The notes beneath the pieces were generated by a model, which saw only the letters and a program-made list of their open reading frames with translations, made no database searches and was not told the DNA's origin. A stretch of DNA of 64,000 nt from Gemmatimonadota bacterium. GTDB lineage: Bacteria > Gemmatimonadota > Gemmatimonadetes > Gemmatimonadales > Gemmatimonadaceae. The stretch lies in contig JAIUOB010000002.1 of assembly GCA_020161135.1 (NCBI GenBank), positions 496,001 through 560,000 of the forward strand, read 5' to 3'. Below, piece after piece: positions 24,299 through 32,706 of the stretch. A program made the position numbers and the translations under genes. Each line of letters opens with the position of its first letter. Position 1 is the first letter of the stretch.

Positions 24299-25024
24299 AT
24301 GCCCACGGTCCGCCGCACCTTTCCCCCGACCCGTGTCTCCCTCGTCGCCGGGCTCACCGACGCGGACGGCGAGGTGCGCACCTTATCGGCCGACGTGCTG
24401 GCACGCGGCTACTGGGGCCCTGTGGTGGCGCTGCTCGCGCTGCGCTGGCACCTCGACCGCGCCGACGCCGAGGACCTGGCGCAGGAGTTCTTCGCGGCGG
24501 CGTTCGAGAAGCAGTGGTTCAGCCGCTACGCACCGGAGCGCGGACGCTTCCGCACCTTCCTGCGCACGCTGCTCGATCGCTTCGCGGCCGACGCCGTGCG
24601 GGCGCGTCACCGTCTCAAGCGCGGCGGCGGACTCACCGCCGAGTCGCTCGACGCGGCCGACCTGCAGGCCCCCGATACGCCCGACGAAACCGACGCGCGG
24701 GTGCACGCCGAGTGGGTGCGCAGCGTGCTGGCCCTGGCGCTCGACGCGCTGCGGGACGAGGGCGCGAACACCGGCCGTACCGTGCAGGTGCAGCTCTTCG
24801 AAGCCTACGACGTGGCCGATGTGCCCGACGCCGAACGCCCGACGTATCGCGCGCTCGCGCAGCGTTTCGGCATTCCCGATACCCAGGTCACGAACTACCT
24901 CACCTGGGCACGTCGCGCCTATCGGCGACAGGTGCTGGCGGCTTTGCGCGCGCTGGCCGGCAACGAGGTCGAGTTTCGCGACGATGTGCGCAGCCTGCTC
25001 GGCGGGCGGAGCGCCGCGCCGTGA
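24299..25024 (+). CDS. ECF-like RNA polymerase sigma factor paired with Ser/Thr kinase
   Basis: A 241-residue sigma factor. The sigma2 region holds RADAEDLAQEFFAAAFEK (55-72) and GRFRTFLRTLLDRF, the form seen in sigma factors of Planctomycetes and Acidobacteria encoded next to Ser/Thr kinases. The sigma4 region is in the last 60 residues (ALAQRFGIPDTQVTNYLTWA). No anti-sigma gene follows; instead the stop codon overlaps the GTG of a kinase gene (GTGA). The inference is that the kinase, rather than an anti-sigma factor, controls this sigma factor. Confidence 0.82.
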   Translation: MPTVRRTFPPTRVSLVAGLTDADGEVRTLSADVLARGYWGPVVALLALRWHLDRADAEDLAQEFFAAAFEKQWFSRYAPERGRFRTFLRTLLDRFAADAVRARHRLKRGGGLTAESLDAADLQAPDTPDETDARVHAEWVRSVLALALDALRDEGANTGRTVQVQLFEAYDVADVPDAERPTYRALAQRFGIPDTQVTNYLTWARRAYRRQVLAALRALAGNEVEFRDDVRSLLGGRSAAP

Positions 25025-25977
25025 GCGCGGTCGAGGTGCGTCGCGCGCCGACCCCGCTGTCCGACCGCACCGTCTCGCGACTGCGTGCGGTGCTCGACAC
25101 CCCGATGGTGCCGTCGCGCTACCAGTTGCGCGATGTGCTGGGCGAAGGCGGCATGGGCGTCGTGTGGCGTGCCCACGATCTCGCGCTGGGGCGCGACGTC
25201 GCGCTCAAGTTGCTCGCGCCGCATCTCGCCGACAGCGCGTTCGCCGACGGCCCCCTTGGCGGGCAGTTGATGCAGGAGGCGCGCCTGCTGGCGTCGCTCG
25301 AGCACCCCGGCATCGTCCCGGTGTTCGACGTGGGCACGAGCGACGACGGCACGCCGTGGTACGCGATGCGGCTCGTGCACGGAACACGGCTCGATGTCGC
25401 TGCACGCGACGGACGGGCACGGCGCGACCTGCTGCGCATCGTGGAGACGCTGGGCGAGACGGTGGCCTACGCGCATGCGCAGGGTGTCGTGCATCGGGAC
25501 CTCACCCCAGGCAACGTGATGCTGGGTCCGTTCGGCGAAGTGCTGGTGCTCGACTGGGGTGTGGCCCATGCGACGCGGGGCACCGCCCCCGACCTTGCCG
25601 ACGGTCAGGCGGTGGGCACGCCCGGGTTCATGGCGCCCGAGCAGGCGGCTGGCGCGCCGGCCGATGCGCGCAGCGACGTGTACAGCCTCGGCGCGCTGCT
25701 GCGGTGGCTGGTGTCGGTACACGACGAGCCGGTGCCGCGCGCGCTGCATTCGATCATCGCGTGCGCCACGGCACACGACCCTGACGCGCGCTACGCGAGC
25801 GCGCTCGCGCTCCGCGACGACCTGCGCCAGTACGCTGCCGGTGATCGCGTCGCCGCGCATCGCGAGTCGTACATCGAGCGTCTGCAGCGGTTCGCCACGA
25901 CATACCAGACCGCGATCCTGCTCGTCGTGGCCTATCTCATCCTGCGCGTCGCATTCCTGCTCTGGCGCGGGCGCTGA
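25021..25977 (+). CDS. membrane-anchored Ser/Thr protein kinase
   Basis: A 318-residue Hanks-type kinase. The glycine loop GEGGMG is at residues 41-46, the ATP lysine is K63 (ALKLL), the catalytic loop is HRDLTPGN (158-165), and the metal motif is DWG (178-180) in place of DFG. APE is present as MAPEQ. A single transmembrane helix near the C-terminus (TAILLVVAYLILRVAFLLW) leaves no external sensor domain. The GTG start overlaps the sigma-factor stop. DWG and HRDLTPGN variants also occur in kinases linked to this sigma-factor type in other phyla, so activity is plausible. Confidence 0.88.
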   Translation: MSAVEVRRAPTPLSDRTVSRLRAVLDTPMVPSRYQLRDVLGEGGMGVVWRAHDLALGRDVALKLLAPHLADSAFADGPLGGQLMQEARLLASLEHPGIVPVFDVGTSDDGTPWYAMRLVHGTRLDVAARDGRARRDLLRIVETLGETVAYAHAQGVVHRDLTPGNVMLGPFGEVLVLDWGVAHATRGTAPDLADGQAVGTPGFMAPEQAAGAPADARSDVYSLGALLRWLVSVHDEPVPRALHSIIACATAHDPDARYASALALRDDLRQYAAGDRVAAHRESYIERLQRFATTYQTAILLVVAYLILRVAFLLWRGR

Positions 25978-26064
25978 TGGCGGCGCCTTCAGCGCGTGCC
26001 GCCATTCGACCGACCTCGATCGACTCCCCTGCCCCTCCCGCTCCTCACCACCACCGGAGACTCC

Positions 26065-26427
26065 ATGAAGAAGCCCGTGCTTGGCCTGATCCTTGGCGGC
26101 GTGCTCGGCACGCTCGACGGACTCAGCGCGCTCGTGTCGACACCCGAGGTCGCACCACAGATCGCGAGCATCGTGGCCGGATCGACGGTCAAGGGACTCG
26201 TCGCCGGCGTGATCATCGGTGCGGTCGCGCGTAAGGTGAACAACCTGGCGATTGGACTCGGGGTAGGGCTCGTGACCGGTGCACTGCTGGCGCTGCCCAT
26301 CGCGGTGCAAGCGCAGCCGCCCAAGGGTGAGGTCTACTTCTGGGAGATCATCATCCCCGGTTCGATCGTCGGGCTCATCGTGGGCTACGCGACGCAGAAG
26401 TACGGTACGCGTCCCGCGCCGCGCTGA
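26065..26427 (+). CDS. small glycine-rich membrane protein
   Basis: A 120-residue protein with three or four hydrophobic segments rich in glycine (LGLILGGVLGTLDGL, GLVAGVIIGAVA, LAIGLGVGLVTGALLALPIA, GSIVGLIVGYAT). GGAG lies six bases before the ATG. It follows the kinase gene by 87 bp on the same strand and may belong to the sigma/kinase module, for example as its target or sensor. That link is inference from position only. Confidence 0.68.
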   Translation: MKKPVLGLILGGVLGTLDGLSALVSTPEVAPQIASIVAGSTVKGLVAGVIIGAVARKVNNLAIGLGVGLVTGALLALPIAVQAQPPKGEVYFWEIIIPGSIVGLIVGYATQKYGTRPAPR

Positions 26428-26438
26428 TCACCGTCGCA

Positions 26439-26855
26439 TCAGCCGCACCACCCCTGGCACTCCTCGATCCACCACGGGTACGGCTCGGCGCCCGAACGAT
26501 GCAACGTGAAGCGCAACTGCGTGGGCTGCGCCTCGTCGAGCACGATCGCGCGCCGCAGCCCGGGCAGGCCGCCGTCGAAGCCGGTACTGGGCACCACCCG
26601 GATCTCGTGGGCACCGGAGGTCCGCACACGGAAGGTCAGCACACCTTCGCGACCGGTGCCGGTGGTGTCGACCGTGCCATCGGGCTGCGTAATGAGGACC
26701 TGATGTCGGCCGGCGGAGCGGCCTGCGTCATCGAGCAGCGTGAGCCGCAACTCGGCGCCCGGCGCCGTCGACTCGCCGCACGCCACTGCGCCAGCCAGTA
26801 CCGCGACCATCGCGAACAACCTGCGCACCGAGGCGCGCACCGTCGCATCGTCCAT
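26439..26855 (-). CDS. lipoprotein of unknown function
   Basis: A 138-residue protein. The ATG at 26855 has GGAG seven bases upstream; another ATG at 26867 is in frame. The signal peptide ends in lipobox GAVAC, giving CGESTAPG at the mature N-terminus. The mature domain looks like a small beta-sandwich (LRLTLLDDAGRSAGRH, TFRVRTSGAHEIRVV). The protein ends in two cysteines, CQGWC. It converges on the small membrane protein gene with an 11-bp gap. Confidence 0.65.
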   Translation of the reverse strand: MDDATVRASVRRLFAMVAVLAGAVACGESTAPGAELRLTLLDDAGRSAGRHQVLITQPDGTVDTTGTGREGVLTFRVRTSGAHEIRVVPSTGFDGGLPGLRRAIVLDEAQPTQLRFTLHRSGAEPYPWWIEECQGWCG

Positions 26856-26903
26856 CGCATGCTCCATTGGGGTTGCGATGAACGCTACGGTGCCTCTCGT
26901 CCC

Positions 26904-26945
26904 TCCGCCAGCGTTCCTCCGCCAGCGTTCCTTCGCCAGCGCGCC
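26904..26945. repeat. three tandem 14-bp units
   Basis: TCCGCCAGCGTTCC occurs twice in perfect tandem (26904-26917, 26918-26931), followed by a third degenerate copy at 26932-26945. It lies between two genes read leftwards, just beyond the DUF7010 gene stop and before the lipoprotein start. Confidence 0.75.
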
Positions 26946-26958
26946 TGCGCCGGCGCGG

Positions 26959-27522
26959 TCAGGCCGGCATGGGCGCTGCGGCGGTCCGTGCACGCTGCCG
27001 CACCGACCAGAGCGTCACGCCACCGGCAATCACTTCGGCGAGACCCGTCGTCCACGCGGAGGCGCTGACTGATGCGGGCGCCCACCACAACGCCGCGCCG
27101 GCAGCGAGCATGATGGCCCCCGCGAGCACGCCATAGAGACGCATGCCGTAGAGCGTGATGAACGGGAAGTAGTGCACGGCCACCAGCAGACCCGCCCCCG
27201 CGAAGTACCACGCGGGGCGCGCCATGCCCGCCGCCACCACGAGCGGCCAGCCGAACGGCATGATGAACGCCGACTGCATCGCGAGCGCGGTCATCGGGTG
27301 TCCCTTGGGGAGCGTCGCCGCGCCGCCGAGCAGGCGGGTGAGCACCGCGCTGACCGGGAAGATGAACATGCCGCCGACGAACAGCACGATCATCGCCAGC
27401 CGCACGTCGCCGCGCTGGGCGATGGCGGCCGATGCCACCCAGAGCGTGCCACTGACCAGCATCCCCGGTGCGCCATCGAGATAGGCGCGCCGCACATCAT
27501 CCTGCGCTCGGGTCCACTCCAT
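26959..27522 (-). CDS. DUF7010-like integral membrane protein
   Basis: A 187-residue protein with about six transmembrane helices and an N-terminal cytoplasmic segment MEWTRAQDDVRRAYLDGAPGM with the R-R-YxxGxxG pattern of this family. Motifs such as GMRLYGVLAG lie between helices. A Shine-Dalgarno-like GGAG lies before the ATG at 27522. The function of the family is unknown. It lies upstream of the small lipoprotein gene on the same strand with a 103-bp gap that contains the 14-bp tandem repeats. Confidence 0.7.
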   Translation of the reverse strand: MEWTRAQDDVRRAYLDGAPGMLVSGTLWVASAAIAQRGDVRLAMIVLFVGGMFIFPVSAVLTRLLGGAATLPKGHPMTALAMQSAFIMPFGWPLVVAAGMARPAWYFAGAGLLVAVHYFPFITLYGMRLYGVLAGAIMLAAGAALWWAPASVSASAWTTGLAEVIAGGVTLWSVRQRARTAAAPMPA

Positions 27523-27662
27523 CGCCGTCTCCGTTCAGGTGTCGGGGGCGTACGCCTGCGCGGCGGTGACGGTTTCGGGTCAGATGACCCGGCTGTTGCA
27601 CCACGCCGTCGGCGGCGACAGCTTCGGGACATCCCTCCTTCACCTGGTGCTTCGTGATAACG

Positions 27663-29858
27663 ATGATTCCCCGCAACTGGTGTTTGGGCGTGCACGTGGC
27701 GCAGCCTGTGCGCCGTCGGCTTGCATGCGCACTTGCCCTTCTCCTCGTCGGCTGCGGCGGCGGGGATATCGTCGCCACACCCACCACACCGACGACGCCC
27801 ACCACACCGGCGGTGGCCACCACAATCGAGGTGACGAGCCCGGCCGCCACGCTCACGGCAATCGGAGCGACGACCCAGATGACGGCGGTCGTCCGGGATC
27901 GCGCGGGCGCCGTGATGCCGTCGGCAACGGTGACGTGGCAGAGCAGCGACAGCCTGGTCGCACGCGTCTCCGCTACGGGGGCGGTCACGGCGGTCGCCAA
28001 CGGATCGGTGACGATCACGGCGACGGCGGGGAATGCGACCGGTGCGCTGTCCCTGCGCGTGGCGCAGGCCGCGGCACGCCTGTCGGGCCCCACGGGTCCG
28101 ATCACCTTCACCGCCCTCCGTGACTCGGTCGTGGTGGCCGTGCTCGCGCAGGACGCCAACGGCGTGACGATCGCGAACGCGGCACTGCAGTGGAGCAGTA
28201 CCGACGAGCGCGTCGCGACCGTGAACAGCGCGGGCGTGGTACGCGCCGTCGGCGCAGGGTCGGCGACCGTGAGTGCGACCGATGGCACCCAGCGCTGGAG
28301 CGCGATCGCCACGGTCGCGCAGCAGCCGGCGCGTCTGGTGCTCGTCGGGGCGAACACGCGCGCCGTGGCCGTCGGTGATACGCTCACACTGCAGGCGGAG
28401 GTGCAGGACCGGAACGGCTTCCGCATTGCGGGGCTGTCGCCTACCTGGAGCTCCAGCGACATCGGCATCGCGACGGTCGAGGGCACCGCACGGGTGCGTG
28501 CACTACGAAAGGGCACCGTGCGCCTGACGGCGAGTGCGCCGCCGGCCACCGGCACCCTCGAGGTGACGGTGGACGTGGCGGACCTCCGCCTCGAGACCAT
28601 CCCGGCGAGCCTGGCGACACCGGCGGCGGGTGCGACCTGGGAGATCCCGGTCGTCATCGTGCGCTACCTGCCCAGCCGCGATGGGCGGCGCGTCGACAGC
28701 ACGGAATCCGTCATCCGCGGTTCGCTCGACGAGATGCGGCAGCGCATCGCCGTGCTGGAGGACCGCGTGAAGTTCATGCTCGAGGAGGGCTCGCGCTTCC
28801 GCGGCTATCGCGATGCGTCCGCGCTGCCGTCACTGGGTTATCGCGTCCTGCATATCGTGACCGTGTACGACTACTTCCCGCGGGGCCGCGAGGTGCCGTG
28901 GAATCCGGGCCACTACTTCCCGGACTATCATCGCATCCTCGGTCTCATCGACGCGCAGCGGTGGGTCGAGCAGCGCGGCGTGAAGGAATTCTGGGTGTGG
29001 GGCTACCACTCGAACACCTTCGAGCAGCCCGAGTCGAACATGTCGAGCCCCCTCACCGGGGACATCTCGAACAGCTCGCGCTTCGCCGACGACCTGCCCG
29101 TGTTCGCGAAGAGCTACACCGTGTACGGCTACAACTTCGCGCGCACACAGGCGGAGGCCGTGCACAACCACGGGCACCAGCTCGAGGCAATCCTGTCGCA
29201 CGTCGACCAGGGGCTGTTCTGGCGCGAGTTCGTGGGACGTGACGCGAACGACAAGTTCATCATGGGGCGCGCCGGGTGGACGCACATGCCACCCAACACG
29301 CTGGTGGACTACGACTATCTCAACACGCGCGTGGTGCCGAGCGACATCGCCGACTGGCGGCCGGGTGGTGGTACGCTCGCGCCGACGTCACTGCCGACGT
29401 GGGCAAGCATTGCGTATCGCTGGCCCACCGCGCTCGCCCCCGGCGAGCCGGCCATCGCACAGAAGGACGAATCGCAGTGGTACGTCTACTGGATGCAGAA
29501 CATGCCGGGGCGCGGCAACGCGATCGCGCACGGCACGGGGCAGATGACCAACTGGTGGCAGTTCACCGGCGACTGGGACGCGGCCATCGGCAGCGGCGCG
29601 CGCCTCTCGACGGCCGCGTCGACGATCACCGTGCGCAACGAGTTCACGGGGGACATCACCCTGAGTCCCGGCGGCCTGCTGCGTCCAGGGGCGACGGTGA
29701 CGCTCAACTCATCCTTTCCGCTCACGGTGAGCGTCTGGACCTGCGGGAACAACGGCTGCCGCTATGCGCCCTTCACGCTGCAGCCGGGCGGACGCTATCG
29801 CGTCGTCCACGGTGGCGCGGCGGCGGCACAGGAGCTGGTCATCGTCACGGCACCGTGA
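27663..29858 (+). CDS. large surface lipoprotein with bacterial Ig-like repeats
   Basis: A 731-residue protein. The signal peptide carries lipobox LLVGC; a Pro-Thr-rich linker (PTTPTTPTTP) follows. Residues about 45-310 are three Ig-like (BIG2) repeats, each with a VTWQSSDSLVARV-like strand pair. The C-terminal ~420 residues are a separate folded domain I do not recognise, with a histidine-rich motif EAVHNHGHQLEAIL and many aromatics. The start could also be the GTG at 27654. It probably sits on the cell surface. The histidine cluster suggests a metal site, but no hydrolase family is identified. Confidence 0.78.
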   Translation: MIPRNWCLGVHVAQPVRRRLACALALLLVGCGGGDIVATPTTPTTPTTPAVATTIEVTSPAATLTAIGATTQMTAVVRDRAGAVMPSATVTWQSSDSLVARVSATGAVTAVANGSVTITATAGNATGALSLRVAQAAARLSGPTGPITFTALRDSVVVAVLAQDANGVTIANAALQWSSTDERVATVNSAGVVRAVGAGSATVSATDGTQRWSAIATVAQQPARLVLVGANTRAVAVGDTLTLQAEVQDRNGFRIAGLSPTWSSSDIGIATVEGTARVRALRKGTVRLTASAPPATGTLEVTVDVADLRLETIPASLATPAAGATWEIPVVIVRYLPSRDGRRVDSTESVIRGSLDEMRQRIAVLEDRVKFMLEEGSRFRGYRDASALPSLGYRVLHIVTVYDYFPRGREVPWNPGHYFPDYHRILGLIDAQRWVEQRGVKEFWVWGYHSNTFEQPESNMSSPLTGDISNSSRFADDLPVFAKSYTVYGYNFARTQAEAVHNHGHQLEAILSHVDQGLFWREFVGRDANDKFIMGRAGWTHMPPNTLVDYDYLNTRVVPSDIADWRPGGGTLAPTSLPTWASIAYRWPTALAPGEPAIAQKDESQWYVYWMQNMPGRGNAIAHGTGQMTNWWQFTGDWDAAIGSGARLSTAASTITVRNEFTGDITLSPGGLLRPGATVTLNSSFPLTVSVWTCGNNGCRYAPFTLQPGGRYRVVHGGAAAAQELVIVTAP

Positions 29859-29879
29859 GCGTGCCGCGCGGACGCGCGG

Positions 29880-30401
29880 TCACCACACCTCACCCGGCCG
29901 GTCGTCGATCGTGAGTGGCCGCGTACGGTCGAGCGGCATGGGCGTGCCCGCGAGCGGCAGCACCATGGCCTCCTCGCCGGGGATCCACTGCACGCCGTGC
30001 GACGTGCGCACGCCCAGCGGTCCGATCCAGCGCAGCCAGCCGCGTCGCTCGTAGAACGCCGCATCGGACGGCGAGAGCGCCGCAATGTCGAACTCACGCA
30101 GCAGGGGCACGCAGTGTTGCAGCAGGTGACTGGCGTACCCACGTCCCTGCCAGGTGGGATCGGTCGCGACCAGCTCGATGTACGCCGTGTGCAGCCAGCG
30201 GTCATCGAGCCCGAGCGTACGCGGCACCACCATGAGATGCGACACGAGCTGCCCATCGACACGACCCAGCAGGTGCAGCCCTTCGCCAATGTGGCCGACG
30301 TACTCGGCCATCGGCTCGTCATACGCCGCGTCGAGCAGGCGCAACAGGTCGGCGCGCGTGGCGGCGTCGAGCGCGGCGGTCGTTACGGTATCGAGTTGCA
30401 T
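29880..30401 (-). CDS. GNAT acetyltransferase resembling AAC(2')-I
   Basis: A 173-residue acetyl-CoA-dependent N-acetyltransferase. The core shows AYIELVATDPTWQGRGYASHLL (73-94), the acetyl-CoA loop being QGRGYA. Several features match aminoglycoside 2'-N-acetyltransferases as I know them: an N-terminal ALDAATRADLLRLLDAAY, the PRTL strand, ALSPSDAAFYERRGW, the following GPLGVRTSHGV, and a C-terminus ending in GEVW, where AAC(2')-Ic ends in GDVW. The ATG at 30401 gives the family length. Whether it acts on aminoglycosides or another amine is unknown. It is divergent from the luciferase-domain gene. Confidence 0.75.
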   Translation of the reverse strand: MQLDTVTTAALDAATRADLLRLLDAAYDEPMAEYVGHIGEGLHLLGRVDGQLVSHLMVVPRTLGLDDRWLHTAYIELVATDPTWQGRGYASHLLQHCVPLLREFDIAALSPSDAAFYERRGWLRWIGPLGVRTSHGVQWIPGEEAMVLPLAGTPMPLDRTRPLTIDDRPGEVW

Positions 30402-30574
30402 GTGACGTGCGTGCGCGCCTTCCATTGCGCCTCCTGCGCGGGTCATGGCAGAAGCTGCTACCCGTGCATGACGGGAGCAAGTTGTGCGCGCGCCTTGCCT
30501 ATTCGGCCGTGCAACTGCATGCTCGTGCATCGGCACGACCGTGCCGGCATCTCGCCCTTCTCCCCGGAGCTCGC

Positions 30575-30973
30575 ATGGGCACGCTCGATTTCGGCGCGGT
30601 GGTGGCAGGCGTCGTCGGTGCTTGGGAGGGCGTGACCGTCGTGCCGCATCGCTTCGGCGGTGTCGAGTTCCGACTCGGCACGCGGGAAATCGGGCACGTG
30701 CACGTTGGCGGCGTGGCCGACCTGCTGGTGTCGGTGCGCCTGCGTCGCGATCTCGTCGCGGCAGGGCGCGCCCAGGCGCATCACGCGCTGCCGCACTCCG
30801 GGTGGATCAGCCTGCGCATGCGCAGCGAGCACGACGTGCCGCACGCCGTCGCGCTCTTCCGGCTCAACTATGATCGCCTGCGCGGTGTGGTCCCCGCGCG
30901 GGGCGGGCCGCACGGCGTGGTCGGGCGCGCGACGCTCCTCGCCGATCGCACCGCCGACGACCTGCCGGCGTAG
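30575..30973 (+). CDS. luciferase-domain (DUF5519-like) protein
   Basis: A 132-residue cytoplasmic protein. The segment EIGHVHVGGVADLLVSVRLR, followed by HHALPHSGWISLRMRSEHDV and a final LFRLNYDR, matches the short luciferase domain of unknown function found in many bacteria. GGAG is six bases before the ATG at 30575. The upstream 170 bp, shared with the divergent acetyltransferase, contains no further frame I would trust. Function unknown. Confidence 0.75.
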   Translation: MGTLDFGAVVAGVVGAWEGVTVVPHRFGGVEFRLGTREIGHVHVGGVADLLVSVRLRRDLVAAGRAQAHHALPHSGWISLRMRSEHDVPHAVALFRLNYDRLRGVVPARGGPHGVVGRATLLADRTADDLPA

Positions 30974-30981
30974 CCAGCACG

Positions 30982-31014
30982 CCGCGCGCGCGACGCGGCC
31001 GTCAGCGCGCGCGG
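30982..31014. terminator. candidate bidirectional terminator
   Basis: CCGCGCGCGC and GCGCGCGCGG form a perfect 10-bp stem with a 13-base loop between two converging genes. The right arm extends into the last codons of the NTF2-like gene. No T-tract is present. Confidence 0.4.
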
Positions 31015-31499
31015 CTGCTGTTGTCCATGTCGGAGGCGATCAGCCACCGCCCGTCGCGTGCGCGGCGCAGCGTGAGCGTGAACTTGCCGATGTCGCCCGG
31101 GTCGTCGCCGTAGCGATACGCGCCGATGATGTAGCCCACGGAGTCGGCGGTGGCGTGGGCCAACGCACGCAGGCGCAGCGGGGCGCCGCCCTGCCCCGTG
31201 TACGCCGCGGTGATGGCCGCGCGTCCGCGCACCGGCGGCTTGCCGCTCTGCAGCACGAAACCGTCCTCGGTGAAGAGCGCCGCGAGCGCCGCAGCGTTGC
31301 CGGTGCCCCACGCCGCCTCGTAGTCGCGCAGCACGCGCGCGAGCGCGGGCGGAAGCGTCACGCTCGGCAGCGCCGCCGCGGCGGATGGCGTCGACGGGCG
31401 CGTGCCCTGCGCCGTGAGCGTGGCCAGCGGCGCGGTGCATGCCGCGAGGAGTCCCCACGCCAAACGGCGCGTGCGGTGCGAATGCGTGCGATGATTCAC
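31002..31499 (-). CDS. secreted NTF2/SnoaL-like protein
   Basis: A 165-residue protein with a signal peptide (HRTRRLAWGLLAACTAPLATLTAQ) and a cone-shaped NTF2-like domain (LRDYEAAWGTGNAAALAALF, then RGRAAITAAYTGQ and DIGKFTLTLRRARDGRWLIA). The GTG start overlaps the stop of the AAC(6')-like gene by GTGA. NTF2-like domains bind or transform small ligands or act as targeting folds. As the last gene of the six-gene run it may be an exported ligand-binding protein. Confidence 0.78.
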   Translation of the reverse strand: MNHRTHSHRTRRLAWGLLAACTAPLATLTAQGTRPSTPSAAAALPSVTLPPALARVLRDYEAAWGTGNAAALAALFTEDGFVLQSGKPPVRGRAAITAAYTGQGGAPLRLRALAHATADSVGYIIGAYRYGDDPGDIGKFTLTLRRARDGRWLIASDMDNSSRAR

Positions 31500-31948
31500 A
31501 GGGCCTTCCGAAAGCAGACGATGCGCTCGACCTCGTCGAAGCCGAGGGCGCGATGCGCGGTGTGCGAGAGCGTGTTGTCGAGGAGCGCGTCGGAGCCGAA
31601 CTCCGTGAGGCCGCGGGCACGCGCCCAGTCCTCGGCGGCGCGCACCAGGGCCGCGCCGACACCGCGACGGCGCAGGTCGTCGTCGACGTACCACCCTTCG
31701 AGGAAGCCGACGGGGCTCGTGTCGCACCCTTCGGCATACGCGCGCGTGCCCACCTCGGCGAAGCCGGCCAGGCCACCGGTGGCGCGTGGCGCGACCAACA
31801 CGACGAGGTCGTCACGTGCCGCGGTCTCGCGCACCTCTTCGGCGTGCTCCGCGGCCGTGGCGTCGGGCCAGAGCGCGCAGCGCATGCGCACCACCTCGTC
31901 ATGGTCGCCGTCGTGCATGCGGCGCACCGGCTGGATGTCAGGAGTCAC
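31496..31948 (-). CDS. GNAT acetyltransferase resembling AAC(6')-I
   Basis: A 150-residue acetyltransferase. MRCALWPDA (22-30), TSPVGFLEGWYV (77-88), RRRGVGAALVRAAEDWA (93-109) and FGSDALLDNTLSHTAHRALGF (with conserved SD, N and H at 119-132) match closely the pattern of aminoglycoside 6'-N-acetyltransferases of the Acinetobacter AAC(6')-Ig/h type. The GTG start at 31948 overlaps the LytTR gene stop. Placement straight after a two-component system suggests induced expression. Drug substrate not proven; relatives may acetylate natural amines. Confidence 0.8.
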   Translation of the reverse strand: MTPDIQPVRRMHDGDHDEVVRMRCALWPDATAAEHAEEVRETAARDDLVVLVAPRATGGLAGFAEVGTRAYAEGCDTSPVGFLEGWYVDDDLRRRGVGAALVRAAEDWARARGLTEFGSDALLDNTLSHTAHRALGFDEVERIVCFRKAL

Positions 31949-32706
31949 TGACCAAGTGCCTTGAGCAGGGAGAGGATATCGGCGCGTCGGCGCCGCGACA
32001 CTCCTACGCGGCGCGCGCCGTCGAGTGTCAACATCAGGCCGCCGTCCCCGGTCACGCGCCAGGCCCGCACCGCGCCCAGCCGCACGAGCGCGCCCCGGTG
32101 CACGCGCACGAAGCCCGCCGGCGCGAGACGCGTCGCGAGACGCGCGAGCGGCTCGCGCAACAGGTACGGCTTGCCGGCGACCCACACCTGCGCATAGTTG
32201 CCCGCCGCCTCCACCCAGGCGATGTCGGCCGGCGCGACGGGGATGGTCTCATGTGCCGAGCTGACGAGCAGTCGTTCCGGAACGGCCGCGACCCCCGATG
32301 CCGCGTGCAGTGGCGCCGGCGGTGTGGCGGGCGCGCGTCGTGCGAGGCGTTCCGTGAGGCGCCGCATGGCTTCGGCGAAGCGTGCCTCACCCACCGGCTT
32401 CACGAGGTAGTCGTGGGCGGCCGCGTCGAATGCCGCGAGCGCATAGCGGTCGTACGCCGTGAGGAAGACGATCGCGGGGAGCGTCTCCGGCCTGCGCTGC
32501 GCGACGACCTCCAGCCCGCTCAGTTCGGGCATCTGCACGTCGAGGAACACCACATCGGGCTGTAGCCGATCGAGCTGCACGAGCACGTCCGCACCGTCGC
32601 GACACTCGCCCACCACCGCGAAGTCCGGATATGGCGCGAGCAACTGCCGTACGCCACGCCGCGCCGCCGGCTCGTCGTCGGCAATGAGCACGCGCCACTC
32701 AGCCAC
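31945..32706 (-). CDS. LytTR-family response regulator
   Basis: A 253-residue two-component regulator: receiver domain with DDE (10-12), phospho-acceptor D56 in VVFLDVQMPE and K near residue 105, then a LytTR DNA-binding domain (about 145-250, ETIPVAPADIAWVEAAGNYA and FVRVHRGALVRL). The GTG start at 32706 overlaps the end of the LytS-type kinase gene by eight bases, so the two form a pair. LytTR regulators bind paired direct repeats upstream of their targets; none is obvious within the operon. Confidence 0.9.
   Translation of the reverse strand: MAEWRVLIADDEPAARRGVRQLLAPYPDFAVVGECRDGADVLVQLDRLQPDVVFLDVQMPELSGLEVVAQRRPETLPAIVFLTAYDRYALAAFDAAAHDYLVKPVGEARFAEAMRRLTERLARRAPATPPAPLHAASGVAAVPERLLVSSAHETIPVAPADIAWVEAAGNYAQVWVAGKPYLLREPLARLATRLAPAGFVRVHRGALVRLGAVRAWRVTGDGGLMLTLDGARRVGVSRRRRADILSLLKALGQ

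Noticed and set aside
24182..25024. Longer start at 24182 for the sigma factor
   Set aside because: The extra N-terminal 39 residues are Arg/Ala-rich with no sigma-factor similarity; the ATG at 24299 gives the usual length and begins close to the conserved region.
29880..31948. Integron cassette or transposon carrying the acetyltransferase genes
   Set aside because: I saw no integrase, attC-like palindrome, transposase or terminal repeat, and base composition matches the surroundings.
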